From the NCBI GenBank assembly GCA_021778935.1, contig JAJYBQ010000015.1:1-20011 (forward strand): a stretch of 20,011 nt of DNA, given 5' to 3'. The translations under genes were made by a program, and so were the position numbers. This DNA is from Pseudomonadota bacterium. GTDB lineage: Bacteria > Pseudomonadota > Gammaproteobacteria > Burkholderiales > Burkholderiaceae. Numbering within the stretch: position 1 is the first letter of the stretch; every line of letters begins with the position of its first letter. Of this stretch, positions 8,659 through 15,445 are shown piece by piece. The notes below the pieces were generated by a model. That model had not been told where the DNA came from. It did no database searches and worked only from the letters and a program-made list of their open reading frames with translations.

Positions 8659-9213
8659 TCAGCGCTCATGAGCGCCGAACAGCCGGACGTCGATTGCGAC
8701 GTCGGCGAGCGGATCCGGCATGGATGGACGATGGCGGGGGGATGGTCGCCGTGACGCCGTCGAGCCGCGCGGGATGTCGGACCGTGGCGCCGGGGCCGAT
8801 CGCGATCGACGCCCACGGTGCGCCGCCCGAATCAGGGTGGCGCGATGGCCGGGACGGTCCGGTGCCACCGCGGGCACCGCCTGCACCCTGCCCGGTGGCC
8901 GGGGGCCAGGCGATGCGGGTTCGACCGGCCGGGGTGGCGGGACGGCGATCGGCTCCGCGGCCGCCGGTACGCCTTGCGGAGATGCCCTACGGCGGGTTCC
9001 GAGGTCGACGGTCGGGATCGGGCGGGCAGCGCTTCGTGACGCGGGGGCCGGATGATTCCACGGGCTCGTCGTGCCGCCGGCGGTGCGCACGAGCCTCGGA
9101 ACGATCGGGGCAAGCACGGAAAGCACGGCAAGCACGATGATCGCGCTGCCTGCCCGGATTCGTGCGCGGCGCCGCCTCGCCGTCGGGTCGATCGAGAGTT
9201 CGGGAAGTTTCAC
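8659..9213 (-). CDS. Single-pass membrane protein, Pro/Arg-rich, at the trbI position
   Basis: GTG 9213 sits in a GTGA overlap with the traC stop. It gives a 184-residue protein starting VKLPELSIDPTARRRRARIRA, with one membrane segment (about residues 23-42, IIVLAVLSVLAPIVPRLV) and then a long Pro/Ala/Arg-rich region. In F the gene after traC is trbI, also a small single-pass protein, but no TrbI sequence features are recognisable. Between about 8725 and 8830 the neighbouring - frame has more convincing third-position GC and composition (APWASIAIGPGATV). The annotated frame looks better again near its end (DPLADVAIDVRLFGAHER). Compensating frameshifts, through sequence error or decay, are therefore possible, and the C-terminal half should be treated with caution. 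Confidence 0.5.
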   Translation of the reverse strand: MKLPELSIDPTARRRRARIRAGSAIIVLAVLSVLAPIVPRLVRTAGGTTSPWNHPAPASRSAARPIPTVDLGTRRRASPQGVPAAAEPIAVPPPRPVEPASPGPRPPGRVQAVPAVAPDRPGHRATLIRAAHRGRRSRSAPAPRSDIPRGSTASRRPSPRHRPSMPDPLADVAIDVRLFGAHER

Positions 9214-11849
9214 GAAGACGGCCCCGTCTCGGCAGTGCGCGCGATGCCGTATGGAAAATCGCGTGCGAACCGTTGCAGGGCCGCAAGCATGTCGCCGCAC
9301 TCCCGCACCATGCGTTCGATCCGGTCCTCGTCCGTAGGGTCGGTGGTCGAGACGGCATACCGGAGCGGGTCGGGAATCAGCAAGCCTTTCGCCGAACGCA
9401 TTCCGTCGATCGAAACGAAAAACTCGCTGTAGCGGCGCTTCACCAGTCGCAGGTTGCGCACGATCTCGAGTTCTCGCTCATTGAGTCGCACATAGCGCTG
9501 CAGGTCATTGTGGCCGGCGCGGTCCATCGGCAGGACGATCTTGGTCGCGGTGTTGACGAGCATGACGCGACCGCTGGGCGTGTCGAGGTCCTGCGGATCC
9601 TGCACGATCGGGATCGCGAATCCGCCGAGGCTGCGGTATGCCTTGAGCGAGCGCTCCAGGATCGCGGCGGCATGGTCGTTGCGCACCAGCGCCCATACCT
9701 CGTCGGCGATCAAGCCTTTGGGAACCGCGCGCAGCGCCGGATCCGCCATCACCTCGTCGACGATGCCGAACACGCAGAACGATACGAGCGCGGCACACGG
9801 TTGGCGCAGGATGCCGCCGAGATTGAAGAACACGAACCGGTCTTCCGCGCGAATGCCGCGCGGTGCATTGAAGAGTTTTCGGTATGGACCCTTGCGGTAC
9901 GGGTAGAGCCGTTGGGCGAGACCGCGCCCGAGCGGTCCGATACGTTCGAGTTCGACGCATACGTCCTCGAGGATGGTTTCGCGCATCGGCACATCGCGCA
10001 GGGCATCCCAATTCCGTTGCGCGGCGGCCATCGCCGCAGTCTGCAGCGCAACCTCCTCTTCGCGCGAAATCGTTTCCTGCGGACCGCCCTCGGTGATCAT
10101 CAGCGCGAGTGCGGCGAACCAGCGTGCCTGGTTTTCGAGGGTCGGTCGTCCATGGAACGGATTGAGTGAAATATCGCTGTCCAGAGTCAATTCGACGTAT
10201 CGGCCGAGCAGCACGGCGAGCTTGCGATAGTCGGCTTTGATCGACACCAGGAATACACGGATTTCGGGAAGTCGCCAGAGTTGCAGGAGGTAGTCGTGGA
10301 CGAAGAAGCTTTTTCCCGAACCCGACTGCCCGACGATGAGCGCGTGGGGGTTCTTTTCCGCTTTGGTCGGGTCCAGGAATAACGGTTCGGCGGATGGGTT
10401 GCTGTAGAGCACGATCGGAGCGCGGCCGTGGTCGGCGACGACATCGTCGGCGGCGACGCCGGTCCAGCATCCGCCGGCGGGATGGATGTCGGCGCAGTCG
10501 CGCGACAGCATGCGCCGCCGGCGGCGCAGCGCGCGTTCGGTCAGGGAGTAGACGGCGAACGGCAGGCAGCCGCGCAACAACAGGGAGCTGCCGATATCCG
10601 ATTCCGGTGCCGCCTCGATGTCCGCCTGCTCGAGAATCTTGCATACTCGCGCTGCCGCGTCGTCTGCCCCCTCGGCCCGATCCTCGCTGATCTGGATCTG
10701 CAGCCGCGTTTCGAAGATGCGTTCACCGTCGGCGAAGATCCGGTGCTCGACGTCGTGCAGCGCATCCGTTCGCGCCTGCATCTCCGTTTCATTGAATCGA
10801 TGGGTGGAGCGCGCGTTGAGCAGCGCGCGAGCCTTGATCTGTGCCAGCGCGCGGACGGGCGGAATCGGCGTCGCGGCAATGCATACGGTGATGCGTGGTA
10901 GCGCGACCGCCAGCGCATCCAGCATGCCCGAGGCCACTGCGCGCGGGGGCCAAAGCATGGATACCACTCGGTGGTGCATGGTCGTGCCGCGGGCTACGGT
11001 ACGGAATCCGCGACCGTCTATGCCTTCGATGCGCCCGAGCGCGGCGATTGCCGCGCGCAACTCCTCGCCACAGGGGTTGTTCAAGCCAGGTTCGGCGTCA
11101 TCCGTGGTGGCGACGCTGGTTGCCGATCGATCTCCGGCGCCGCGTTGTGGAAATAACTGTGCGCCGACCCAGTCGATCATGCCCTGCGCATCGAGCGCGG
11201 CGGGCTCCCATCCTTGGGCCTGCGCGGCAGCCAGGACGTCGCGAACGCCGTCGACGAATTCGATGGCGCGGCGCTGCGCGGCCGTTGGCGGTGCCGCGCC
11301 AGGATGACCGTCGGATGGCGCGGCGAAGGAACGGCGCAGCAAGGCGCGAAGGCCTGGACGCGCCAGGCCCAGCGGTTTGGACTTGATGGCCACGGCAAGA
11401 ATGCGCCGCCGGGGAACCAGGCTGACGGCTCGGTCGTCGGGAAAGAACCCCTCGCTGGCGGCGCGTTGCCAGCGGTCGACGATCCCGTCGGTGAACAGCC
11501 GGCCGCAGGCATCGATGCCGGGTTGCCGGCGGTAGCGCCGTAGCGCGGCATCGGCCTGTGGTTCGCTGCGGGCGAACCATTGCCAATGCGATCCCGGCGG
11601 GAGCGCATGGAGCATCGTGAGGATGCCCTGCGCAACATCGTCCTCGGCGTTCGGAATGGTGTCGACCGTGGGCGGCGAAAGGGTGAACGCGTAGCCGAGC
11701 GCGTCGTCAGCGAGGAGATGCAGCGGGCCGAACCCTTGGAACTCGCCGCAGTGCAGATACGGCAGTTCCGCCGCCAGCGATGCGTGTTCTCCCGATCGCG
11801 CGATCGAGGCGCGCCGACGGCGCCCGAACAGGCGCTCAGCGGCCCGCAT
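9210..11849 (-). CDS. traC: TraC, T4SS ATPase (VirB4 family)
   Basis: TraC is the cytoplasmic, membrane-associated ATPase that powers pilus assembly in F-type systems and is the VirB4 counterpart. At 879 residues it matches F TraC (875). The N-terminal half is the family-specific TraC domain. The ATPase domain begins near residue 490, with Walker A GQSGSGKS at 507-514 and Walker B LIADEVW with D716-E717. A later stretch, LGGFAIPIVQDPQDL, contains the conserved glutamine of this ATPase class. No frameshift or missing catalytic residue was seen, so the motor appears functional. The start overlaps traV by 14 bp and the stop overlaps the next GTG. Confidence 0.93.
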   Translation of the reverse strand: MRAAERLFGRRRRASIARSGEHASLAAELPYLHCGEFQGFGPLHLLADDALGYAFTLSPPTVDTIPNAEDDVAQGILTMLHALPPGSHWQWFARSEPQADAALRRYRRQPGIDACGRLFTDGIVDRWQRAASEGFFPDDRAVSLVPRRRILAVAIKSKPLGLARPGLRALLRRSFAAPSDGHPGAAPPTAAQRRAIEFVDGVRDVLAAAQAQGWEPAALDAQGMIDWVGAQLFPQRGAGDRSATSVATTDDAEPGLNNPCGEELRAAIAALGRIEGIDGRGFRTVARGTTMHHRVVSMLWPPRAVASGMLDALAVALPRITVCIAATPIPPVRALAQIKARALLNARSTHRFNETEMQARTDALHDVEHRIFADGERIFETRLQIQISEDRAEGADDAAARVCKILEQADIEAAPESDIGSSLLLRGCLPFAVYSLTERALRRRRRMLSRDCADIHPAGGCWTGVAADDVVADHGRAPIVLYSNPSAEPLFLDPTKAEKNPHALIVGQSGSGKSFFVHDYLLQLWRLPEIRVFLVSIKADYRKLAVLLGRYVELTLDSDISLNPFHGRPTLENQARWFAALALMITEGGPQETISREEEVALQTAAMAAAQRNWDALRDVPMRETILEDVCVELERIGPLGRGLAQRLYPYRKGPYRKLFNAPRGIRAEDRFVFFNLGGILRQPCAALVSFCVFGIVDEVMADPALRAVPKGLIADEVWALVRNDHAAAILERSLKAYRSLGGFAIPIVQDPQDLDTPSGRVMLVNTATKIVLPMDRAGHNDLQRYVRLNERELEIVRNLRLVKRRYSEFFVSIDGMRSAKGLLIPDPLRYAVSTTDPTDEDRIERMVRECGDMLAALQRFARDFPYGIARTAETGPSS

Positions 11850-12201
11850 GGTCGCCCTCGTCCCAGTCGAAATTGGACACGGGAATCGCCACCCAGCTGC
11901 CGAAGTGTTTGTTGTGCTCGGCGTCGACCCAGGAATAAAGGTATGCCATGCGGATGTCGGGTGGCCGGATCACCGGGCGGGGAATCCCGGACCCGGTGCC
12001 GGCGGCGCCGCGGTGCAGTTGCGGAACGACCGGTGCGGTTGCGAGGCCTTGCAGAGAATCCCGGCGGGCCTGCTTCAAGGATTGGTCCATCGACATCGTC
12101 GGCACCGATACTTTGGTCGCCGGAACGGCGCAGGCCGATAGGACGATGGCCGCGGCAGTCGCGACGGCACGGAGCGATACAGAGGGGCGAGTCTTGTTCA
12201 T
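11836..12201 (-). CDS. traV: TraV-like outer-membrane lipoprotein of the T4SS core
   Basis: TraV is the VirB7-like lipoprotein that anchors the core channel in the outer membrane with TraB and TraK. The 121-residue product has a lipoprotein signal with lipobox LSAC (C24 becomes the lipidated N-terminus). A Pro-rich stretch follows, then the family's C-terminal pattern ending SWVAIPVSNFDWDEGDHAGR (compare 'W-x-P-w-x-D-x-x-GD' in TraV). It is shorter than F TraV (171) and lacks the extra Cys residues of that protein. ATG 12201 overlaps the traB stop (ATGA). Position between traB and traC supports the call. Confidence 0.85.
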   Translation of the reverse strand: MNKTRPSVSLRAVATAAAIVLSACAVPATKVSVPTMSMDQSLKQARRDSLQGLATAPVVPQLHRGAAGTGSGIPRPVIRPPDIRMAYLYSWVDAEHNKHFGSWVAIPVSNFDWDEGDHAGR

Positions 12202-13310
12202 GGCAGGGCGATGTGCGTCGGGGTTATGGCGCGTCCGCTTGCGGGGACGCGCAGATCGTTGGCGAGCACCACCGTTACGGGGGTGCCGCCGCCCACCTGC
12301 AGCGACGGGCTATAGAGGTTGTAGTAGTCATTGATCGACTGCGTGAGTGCATTCGACGCACCGACGGCGGCGCCACCGGTCGCATCGCGCATGGGGCTGC
12401 CGACGAAATTGGCACTCGCCCCCATCGCCATGGCGCTGTACTGGTACTGCTCCTGGCTCAGCCGTTGTCCATATCCGGTCAAGGCGCCGCCGGCTGCCGC
12501 AACCAGGGTCTTTCGGCCCAGGTTTTCGACGATCTTCGCCCGTACGCCGCGGATCCCATCGCGATCGACCAGCCAGCCGGCGGTATCCCAGGTCCGGGAT
12601 GCACCATCGGGAAAGGTGCAGGTCAAGCGCGCGAGCTTGAAATCGATTCGTCCGGCGGCGATTTCCGGCCGACCCTGCACGAGCGCAAAGCAGCCGTCGA
12701 GGTCCGATGAAAACCCGTTGGCGGATCGATATCGGCCGTGCAGCGCGACCAGACTCTCGCGGTCAGATCCTCCGACGATGGCGACCACGCCGTTGAGCAG
12801 GGTTCCGCCGATGAACCCGTTGGGAACGATGTCCGGTTCCTCTTCGGGCTTGGCTTCCCCCGTCGGCGCGTCCCCGGCAACCGCTGCGCGCCGTACATGC
12901 ACGTGCGGCGCAGCGATCGGCGCTTGCGTTTCGGTATCGGACGAGGAGTGCAGGGACTGCTGCAGCGCGCCGAGCCGGCGCGAGAGTTCGGCATCGAACT
13001 GCAGGCGCTGCTGCGCTTCAAAGTCGCGCAGGCGACGTTCCTGGTCATGGCTGGATTGCGTCAGCGAACGCTGCATCTGCTGTGTCACCTGTTGCCGGAA
13101 CGATTGGATGAATTGTTCGGTCGGGATCGCCGCACCGAACTGGGCCGATCCCGTGGTAACGGGGTTGTCTGCGGCATGCAGCGCACCGATTGGGGCGAAT
13201 GCGATTGCGGCCGACATTACCCGGGTCACCGCGCGGCAAAATTCCGCGCTTCGTGACCGGGTGGGAAGCCGCGATGACGGGGGGCGGATCGGGCTTCGCC
13301 AGCGCATCAT
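12198..13310 (-). CDS. traB: TraB, VirB10-like T4SS core channel protein
   Basis: TraB spans the envelope as the VirB10-type channel scaffold. The 370-residue product begins with an Arg-rich stretch and one short hydrophobic segment (about residues 32-46). A Gln-rich coiled-coil-like region follows (about 70-120, QQVTQQMQRSL, QQRLQFDAEL), then a Pro/Glu-rich linker. The C-terminal VirB10/TrbI-like domain contains the paired-Cys context of TraB (DLDGCFALVQG and LARLTCTF) and the closing INDYYNLYSPSLQVGGGTPV, close to F TraB. It is shorter than F TraB (475), mainly in the linker and C-terminal tail. The hydrophobic segment ends ALHA before ADN, which looks more like a signal-peptidase site than a membrane anchor. 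ATG 13310 overlaps the traK stop. Confidence 0.88.
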   Translation of the reverse strand: MMRWRSPIRPPSSRLPTRSRSAEFCRAVTRVMSAAIAFAPIGALHAADNPVTTGSAQFGAAIPTEQFIQSFRQQVTQQMQRSLTQSSHDQERRLRDFEAQQRLQFDAELSRRLGALQQSLHSSSDTETQAPIAAPHVHVRRAAVAGDAPTGEAKPEEEPDIVPNGFIGGTLLNGVVAIVGGSDRESLVALHGRYRSANGFSSDLDGCFALVQGRPEIAAGRIDFKLARLTCTFPDGASRTWDTAGWLVDRDGIRGVRAKIVENLGRKTLVAAAGGALTGYGQRLSQEQYQYSAMAMGASANFVGSPMRDATGGAAVGASNALTQSINDYYNLYSPSLQVGGGTPVTVVLANDLRVPASGRAITPTHIALP

Positions 13311-14089
13311 TGCTCTGCGTAGACGAGGTAACCCTGCGTCGACGGATGCACGGCATCGAGCCGGAAATCGTCAGCGCCCATCGCACGCAGGGTCCCAAGC
13401 CGCGGAATGCGGATGTCGATGTCGGCGGGCAGGACCGAAACGGCCCCCGGCGGAACGCTCGCCTGGATGCGTACGATGATTCCGGTGATGCCGCGCGGTA
13501 GCCGCCAGAGCTCCCGTGCGGCGATGCGGTACGGTGCCTGGTCGAGCAGAATCCGTCGGCTGGGCTGGATTTCCGATCCGGGGGGCGGCGTGGCACGCAT
13601 CATCGCCTTGAGCGCATCCAGCACGGAGCGTTCGCCAGGATCGGCAGGCGCTCCGCTTGGACGGGGCGCGAGATTGTGCACCGTGATGATCGGGGTGTAG
13701 GGCAGGGCACTGCTGACCCGTGCGAGATACAGCGTGCCCGTTCTCCGGCCGCGCATCGTCAGGCGCTGTTCGATCTCGGCCTTGCGCGGCCGGATGATCA
13801 AGGTCCGGTTGTCGAGTAGCGTACAGGCGACGTCGGTGTCGTGTTCCCAGACGTCGTCGAATGGCTCCGGCATCACCAGTCGGGTATCGGATCCCAGGCG
13901 CACCGGTACGCGCAGGTAGGTTGCGCCGTTCCAGACTGCATCGGTGTTGATCGGGGCCGTTCCGCCGACTTGGGTCGCGCTTTCCGAGGCGCGCGCCGGG
14001 TTGCTTGCCGCTGCGACGAGGCACAGCAGGGCCAGTGCAGCGAATCCGTGCCCGCCTGCCCGATTCGTGTCAGGAATGAATCGCGTCAT
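13307..14089 (-). CDS. traK: TraK, secretin-like T4SS outer-membrane core protein
   Basis: TraK is the VirB9-type periplasmic core protein that joins TraV and TraB below the outer membrane. The 260-residue product has a signal peptide (about residues 1-35, ending ARA before SES). A beta-rich body follows with the TraK-style opening RLVMPEPFDDVWEHD and a C-terminal stretch of alternating hydrophobic strands (TGIIVRIQASVPP, IDIRIPRLGTLRAM). Length agrees with the family (F TraK 242). The start codon overlaps the traE stop (ATGA) and has a strong GAGGAGG ribosome site 5-6 nt upstream, the best in the cluster. Confidence 0.85.
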   Translation of the reverse strand: MTRFIPDTNRAGGHGFAALALLCLVAAASNPARASESATQVGGTAPINTDAVWNGATYLRVPVRLGSDTRLVMPEPFDDVWEHDTDVACTLLDNRTLIIRPRKAEIEQRLTMRGRRTGTLYLARVSSALPYTPIITVHNLAPRPSGAPADPGERSVLDALKAMMRATPPPGSEIQPSRRILLDQAPYRIAARELWRLPRGITGIIVRIQASVPPGAVSVLPADIDIRIPRLGTLRAMGADDFRLDAVHPSTQGYLVYAEQ

Positions 14090-14694
14090 TTCGCCTCCTC
14101 ATCGACCACGTTGAAATCCTCCAGAACGATTCCTGCGCGATTGCGCTCCGACGGCGATCCCCATCGCAATCGCAGTTGAACGTGGCATCGGTTTCGATTC
14201 ATCGGCAGGCCGCTGGCGTAGACGGTCCGCTCGCCGTCGACCGCATACTCGTAGCGGTCCGCCGCGATTCGCCGCAAGGATTCCGTTCCGGGACTTGCGA
14301 AAAACGTCCGCGATTGGTTCTGCGCTTCGACTTCGCGCTGCAGGCTGCTGCGTGCCAGACGCAGGGCCGGGAGGAAGCGTGGCGCGGCGAAGGTTTCGAG
14401 TTCATCGAAGCGCTCGGCGAAGCTGCGCGGCCCGCCGAAATTGGTGGCGAGCGTGGCCAGGTATCGCGCCGTGGCCCGCATCTGCTCCTCGGTGATGCCG
14501 GGCGTGTAGACGCCACCGATTGCGCCGGGGACGACGAACACCGGCATGTGCCGCACCAGTTCCTGGGTGCTGCCGGCGGTTCGAACCGCGAAGGCGAGAC
14601 TGGCCGCGGCGACGGCGAACAGCACCACGCCGCTGGTGGCGGCGAGCGTGATCGCACGGTGAATCGCCTGTTCGAGGGTACGGAATTCAGCCAT
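14086..14694 (-). CDS. traE: TraE, inner-membrane T4SS protein (VirB5/VirB8-like role)
   Basis: TraE is a bitopic inner-membrane protein with a periplasmic domain, needed for pilus assembly in F-type systems. The 202-residue product (F TraE 188) has a short cytoplasmic N-terminus and one membrane segment (about residues 14-38, ITLAATSGVVLFAVAAASLAF). The periplasmic part contains the family features VPGAIGG and the C-terminal CHVQLRLRW stretch. ATG 14694 is chosen because it leaves a 20-bp gap after traL and gives the expected N-terminus; the frame extends upstream to 14979 as a shadow of traL. Confidence 0.85.
   Translation of the reverse strand: MAEFRTLEQAIHRAITLAATSGVVLFAVAAASLAFAVRTAGSTQELVRHMPVFVVPGAIGGVYTPGITEEQMRATARYLATLATNFGGPRSFAERFDELETFAAPRFLPALRLARSSLQREVEAQNQSRTFFASPGTESLRRIAADRYEYAVDGERTVYASGLPMNRNRCHVQLRLRWGSPSERNRAGIVLEDFNVVDEEAK
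14094..14100 (-). promoter_or_regulatory. Ribosome binding site of traK
   Basis: GAGGAGG on the - strand, ending 4 nt before ATG 14089 and lying inside the traE 3' end. It is the strongest Shine-Dalgarno match in the tra cluster and fixes the traK start. Confidence 0.7.
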
Positions 14695-14714
14695 GGTCGG
14701 TTGTTCCCGGTCGA

Positions 14715-14966
14715 TCACGGATTCAGGCTGTGCAGGCGCCGGTCGAGCAGACCCCGCAGATTGATGCCGGCGCGGTAGGCGCGGTGCACGAGGTAGCCAT
14801 CGGGCTTGCCCAGGGTGCAACGCACCGTGACCGCACAGGCGACCGCACCAACTCCCAATGCAAAAAGCGGATCGACGGTGCGCAGCAGAAAGAGCGGTAC
14901 CAGGAAGGACATGCAGTACTCGCCGATCCGGCTTGCGTTGTCGATCAGCCGCGGAACCGGCCTCAC
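14715..14966 (-). CDS. traL: TraL, small inner-membrane T4SS protein (VirB3-like)
   Basis: TraL is the short inner-membrane subunit that corresponds to VirB3 and accompanies the pilin. GTG 14966 overlaps the traA stop as GTGA and gives 83 residues, close to F TraL (91). The N-terminal amphipathic stretch (PRLIDNASRIGEY) is followed by a hydrophobic hairpin (about residues 17-45, FLVPLFLLRTVDPLFALGVG). The family's C-terminal signature, GKPDGYLVHRAYRAGI, comes next. The frame is open further upstream, but that part only shadows traA. Confidence 0.85.
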   Translation of the reverse strand: MRPVPRLIDNASRIGEYCMSFLVPLFLLRTVDPLFALGVGAVACAVTVRCTLGKPDGYLVHRAYRAGINLRGLLDRRLHSLNP

Positions 14967-15307
14967 CCCGCACCCCCAAGCGCCTGCGCCGTGTTGCGCA
15001 TCGAAATGACGATGAGCGGCACGAAGAAGATCAGTGCGCCGGCCACCATCACCCCCAGCGCGTGCATGAAGCCGCGCTCGAGAAAGAGGTAGATGCCGAG
15101 TCCGACGATGACGGCAGAGCCGACCAGACCCCACGGACCATAGAGCACACTGCGGAATGCCGTCCACAGCGTGGTGCCGGCATCCGGTCCCATGTTGCTG
15201 ATGGCCTGTGCGATGGCGATCGCCGGCAGCAGCGCAACGGTGCCTGCTGCGGCGCGGGCAAGTGTTCGCGGGGTACGTCGGCGCGGTTTGGGTGCCGGTA
15301 TGGTCAT
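14963..15307 (-). CDS. traA: TraA-type propilin of the T4SS pilus
   Basis: This 114-residue protein has the layout of an F-type/VirB2-type propilin. A long basic leader (KPRRRTPRTLARAAAG) precedes a hydrophobic signal (about residues 22-36, likely cleaved near AIAQA). A short periplasmic stretch follows, then two membrane helices (about 57-74 GLVGSAVIVGLGIYLFL and 80-101 ALGVMVAGALIFFVPLIVI) joined by a short polar loop (ERGFMH). The predicted mature pilin is about 78-80 residues. It is the first gene of the cluster, as in F. ATG 15307 is preferred over the in-frame ATG at 15430 because AGGGA lies 7 nt upstream and the signal peptide starts here. Pilins diverge fast, so the call rests on architecture and position. 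Confidence 0.78.
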   Translation of the reverse strand: MTIPAPKPRRRTPRTLARAAAGTVALLPAIAIAQAISNMGPDAGTTLWTAFRSVLYGPWGLVGSAVIVGLGIYLFLERGFMHALGVMVAGALIFFVPLIVISMRNTAQALGGAG

Positions 15308-15314
15308 CGAAGCT

Positions 15315-15319
15315 TCCCT
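15315..15319 (-). promoter_or_regulatory. Ribosome binding site of traA
   Basis: AGGGA on the - strand, 7 nt before ATG 15307. It marks the start of the tra cluster and argues against the upstream in-frame ATG at 15430. Confidence 0.5.
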
Positions 15320-15357
15320 GGGGATGGGCCCGGACGGGGCGACGAGGGAATCTTGCG

Positions 15358-15376
15358 GCGCGCCGGCACGGCGCGC
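15358..15376 (-). other. Perfect GC-rich hairpin in the leader of the tra cluster
   Basis: Within the 138-bp space between the metallopeptidase stop and traA there is a perfect 7-bp inverted repeat (15358-15364 and 15370-15376, arm GCGCGCC) with a 5-nt loop. No U-run follows on either strand, so it is not a standard intrinsic terminator. It could dampen read-through from the glyQS operon or be a chance feature of GC-rich DNA. I see no convincing -35/-10 promoter in this space. Confidence 0.35.
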
Positions 15377-15445
15377 ACTACCAGCGCCGGTGTTGTCCGA
15401 CGCGGGGCGGTGACGTATCGCCGCCAGCAATGCCCTTCCGACCTG

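Larger units (their letters stand above)
5022..15307 (-). other. F-type type IV secretion (tra) gene cluster, eleven genes
   Basis: All genes read on the - strand in the order traA, traL, traE, traK, traB, traV, traC, orf184, orf153, traH-like, traG. The first seven match the F plasmid, Neisseria GGI and SXT order exactly. Stop and start codons overlap by 4 bp at traA/L, E/K, K/B, B/V, C/orf184 and orf153/traH, and traV/C overlap by 14 bp. The gaps at traL/E, orf184/orf153 and traH/G are only 10-20 bp, so this is one transcription unit. Missing from the window are traW, traU, trbC, traN, a thioredoxin-domain TraF, the coupling protein TraD, the relaxase TraI, a lytic transglycosylase and any integrase. 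The cluster lies between conserved core genes with no visible mobile-element ends. Confidence 0.85.

Noticed and set aside
8184..8816. Longer form of orf153 starting at 8816, and longer traH starting at 8607
   Set aside because: The upstream parts overlap neighbouring coding sequence, lack ribosome sites and would bury the signal peptides; the shorter starts have overlaps or Shine-Dalgarno support.
4997..15333. Possible terminal inverted repeat: similar GGGATG/GGCCCGG strings at 4997-5017 (- strand) and 15321-15333 (+ strand)
   Set aside because: The match needs a 2-nt gap, is only about 13 bases of GC-rich sequence, and one copy sits in a hairpin with another explanation. Too weak to call element ends.
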